Shown here: positions 8,004-8,965 of the stretch, in pieces
Numbering within the stretch: position 1 is the first letter of the stretch
Layout of the letters: the number at the start of each line of letters is the position of its first letter
Assembly: GCA_028865845.1 (NCBI GenBank)
Contig: JAGWJK010000122.1
Span: 1-8,965, forward strand
Reading direction: 5' to 3'
DNA length: 8,965 bases
Origin: Rhizobiaceae bacterium
GTDB lineage: Bacteria; Pseudomonadota; Alphaproteobacteria; Rhizobiales; Rhizobiaceae
Position numbers and translations under genes: made by a program
The notes under the pieces: generated by a model
Databases searched by the model: none
Seen by the model: the letters and a program-made list of their open reading frames with translations, nothing else
What the model was told of the DNA's origin: nothing

Positions 8004-8024
8004 AGCCTGTGGATAAGGCTTTTT
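8004..8024 (+). terminator. Weak intrinsic terminator candidate after kbl-tdh
   Basis: AGCCT (8004-8008) pairs with AGGCT (8016-8020) around a seven-base loop, and the T at 8020 begins a run of five T (8020-8024). The stem is only 5 bp, extendable by G-T wobbles, so it would be a weak terminator. It lies about 135 bases past the tdh stop. The same bases include a DnaA box, so the repeat may serve DNA binding rather than termination. Confidence 0.35.
8008..8016 (-). promoter_or_regulatory. DnaA box upstream of rpoD
   Basis: TGTGGATAA on the plus strand is TTATCCACA on the minus strand, a perfect match to the strongest DnaA-box form. It lies about 300 bases before the rpoD start. DnaA acts as a transcription factor as well as the replication initiator, so the site could tie rpoD to replication. 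A near box (TTATGCACG, 7901-7909) lies about 100 bases away on the other strand. There are too few boxes to suggest an origin. Confidence 0.5.
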
Positions 8025-8082
8025 CTCGATTTTAACGGGCTTTTTTGCTGGAAAAGCTTGACGAGAACCAAAATTGTGGGAA

Positions 8083-8109
8083 TCACCGTTTGACTTCGGA
8101 AAACGGTGA
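8083..8109. repeat. Perfect 9-bp inverted repeat upstream of rpoD
   Basis: TCACCGTTT (8083-8091) and AAACGGTGA (8101-8109) are exact inverted copies separated by nine bases. No T-run follows on either strand, so a protein-binding site or an mRNA-leader hairpin is more likely than a terminator. The left arm overlaps a GANTC site (GAATC, 8080-8084), and TTGACT (8090-8095) at its inner edge resembles a -35 box, although no matching -10 is evident. Confidence 0.5.
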
Positions 8110-8190
8110 ACTGGATCAGGCGGATCACACATACCATGGCCGGAAATCCAAACGCAATCCAGCTTTGCTGTCCGGTGCCGGCGATCTTGG

Positions 8191-8205
8191 TTAATCAGGC
8201 ATTAA
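8191..8205. promoter_or_regulatory. CtrA-type binding site upstream of rpoD
   Basis: TTAATCAGGCATTAA is an exact TTAA-N7-TTAA, the binding consensus of the alphaproteobacterial cell-cycle regulator CtrA. It lies 117 bases before the rpoD ATG, in a position suited to promoter control. The preceding G (GTTAA) fits the extended consensus, but the base after the second half is A rather than C, so affinity may be moderate. Binding is inferred from the motif only. Confidence 0.5.
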
Positions 8206-8322
8206 AGGTCATTCCGTTAGGTGTTTGTCGGTGATTCGGGGCTGGCGCGCGGCGCGTCAGGCCACGCGGTGATCGTTCATCGCATGTAAGTTTTAGGCGT
8301 CAAGGAAGGCGACGATATAGAG

Positions 8323-8965
8323 ATGGCAACCAAGGTCAAAGAGAACGAAGAAGCTGAAGTCGAACGCGACGGCGCCTCCGATGGCCCGCTTCTCGATCTT
8401 TCCGATGACGCGGTCAAGAAGATGATCAAGGCCGCTAAGAAGCGCGGCTACGTGACGATGGACGAGCTCAATGCCGTTCTTCCGTCCGAGGAAGTGACGT
8501 CCGAGCAGATCGAAGACACGATGGCGATGCTCTCCGACATGGGCATCAACGTCATCGAGGATGAGGACGTCGAGGAGGCCGGTGCGGCAAGCAGCGGCGG
8601 TGACGACGACGATTCCAGCGGCGACGAAGATGGCGAAGGCGGCGAACTCGCTCCTTCCGGCGGTTCGGCGCTGACGACTGCGAAGAAGAAGGAACCCACC
8701 GATCGTACCGACGATCCGGTGCGCATGTACCTGCGTGAAATGGGCTCGGTCGAGCTTTTGTCGCGCGAGGGCGAAATCGCGATCGCCAAGCGCATCGAGG
8801 CCGGCCGCGAAACCATGATCGGTGGCCTCTGTGAGAGCCCGTTGACGTTCCAGGCGCTGATCATCTGGCGCGACGAACTCAACGAAGGCACGACGCTGCT
8901 GCGCGAGATCATCGATCTCGAAACCACCTATTCCGGTCCAGAGGCGAAGGCTGCACCGCAGTTCC
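8323..8965 (+). CDS. rpoD: RNA polymerase primary sigma factor RpoD (sigma-70), N-terminal part
   Basis: This is the 5' part of the housekeeping sigma factor gene; 214 codons are visible and the frame is open at the right edge. The start (MATKVKENEEAEVERDG) is typical of rhizobial RpoD/SigA. Region 1.1 covers about residues 22-80, including AVKKMIKAAKKRGYVTMDEL and the following helix pair. A highly acidic, Gly/Ser-rich linker follows (about 80-110, with DDDDSSGDEDGEGGE). Conserved region 1.2 begins at DPVRMYLREMGSVELLSREG (131-150) and runs into EIAIAKRIEAGRE. The non-conserved region begins near ESPLTFQALIIWRDELNEG (171-189). The DNA-binding regions 2-4 lie outside the window. AAGGAAGG (8302-8309) is the likely ribosome site, with a rather long 13-base gap to the ATG. 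Regulation may come from the DnaA and CtrA motifs upstream. Confidence 0.97.
   Translation, partial: MATKVKENEEAEVERDGASDGPLLDLSDDAVKKMIKAAKKRGYVTMDELNAVLPSEEVTSEQIEDTMAMLSDMGINVIEDEDVEEAGAASSGGDDDDSSGDEDGEGGELAPSGGSALTTAKKKEPTDRTDDPVRMYLREMGSVELLSREGEIAIAKRIEAGRETMIGGLCESPLTFQALIIWRDELNEGTTLLREIIDLETTYSGPEAKAAPQF

Larger units (their letters stand above)
7871..8322. other. Non-coding gap between tdh and rpoD, rich in regulatory motifs
   Basis: No supported gene lies in these 452 bases. The region is more AT-rich than the flanking genes. In order it contains a near DnaA box TTATGCACG (7901-7909, one mismatch from the relaxed consensus), a perfect DnaA box within a small hairpin (8004-8024), a second GGCTTTTT 21 bases from the first (8017 and 8038), a CtrA half site TTAAC (8032-8036), GAATC (8080-8084), a 9-bp inverted repeat (8083-8109), a full CtrA-type site (8191-8205) and GATTC (8233-8237). 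The rpoD promoter must be here, but I cannot place its -35/-10 with confidence. Minus-strand open frames (7896-8132 and 7937-8137) lack ribosome sites. Confidence 0.6.

Noticed and set aside
7901..8016. Replication origin suggested by DnaA boxes
   Set aside because: Only one perfect box and one near match, no AT-rich unwinding element with further boxes, and the gene context is not that of an alphaproteobacterial origin.
1..8965. CRISPR arrays, insertion sequences, prophage genes or rRNA genes
   Set aside because: No spaced direct-repeat array, transposase, integrase or rRNA-like sequence was seen.

Overview
The window looks like a chromosomal core region of a Rhizobium-type alphaproteobacterium. 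The evidence is the high-GC codon use, the rhizobial style of the DnaG and RpoD protein sequences, and TTAA-N7-TTAA and GANTC motifs of the kind used in alphaproteobacterial cell-cycle control. The genus is an inference from protein flavour, not from a database search.

Layout: a minus-strand gene for a small exported protein is cut by the left edge (1-116). A gene-poor stretch of about 660 bases follows (117-779) and ends in a structured leader. Next come dnaG (DNA primase, 780-2804) and recQ (DNA helicase, 2890-4761) on the plus strand. A minus-strand vapBC-type toxin-antitoxin pair (vapC 4787-5215, vapB 5215-5460) runs tail-to-tail against recQ, with a hairpin filling the 25-base gap. Palindromic AT-rich repeats just upstream of vapB look like its operator. 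Divergent from vapB is the threonine-degradation pair kbl (5630-6814) and tdh (6836-7870). A 452-base non-coding gap follows, then the 5' part of rpoD (primary sigma factor, 8323 to the right edge).

How the genes work together: dnaG and rpoD are the conserved ends of what in many bacteria is the macromolecular-synthesis operon; here recQ, vapBC and kbl-tdh lie between them. Kbl and Tdh form a two-step pathway from threonine through 2-amino-3-oxobutyrate to glycine and acetyl-CoA. VapB should neutralise the VapC PIN RNase and repress its own promoter.

The most interesting signal is in the tdh-rpoD gap. It holds a perfect DnaA box, a perfect CtrA-type TTAA-N7-TTAA box, two GANTC (CcrM) sites and a 9-bp perfect inverted repeat. 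This suggests that transcription of the housekeeping sigma factor may be tied to the cell cycle. I see no wholly new system; the coding genes all belong to known families apart from the unidentified fragment at the left edge.
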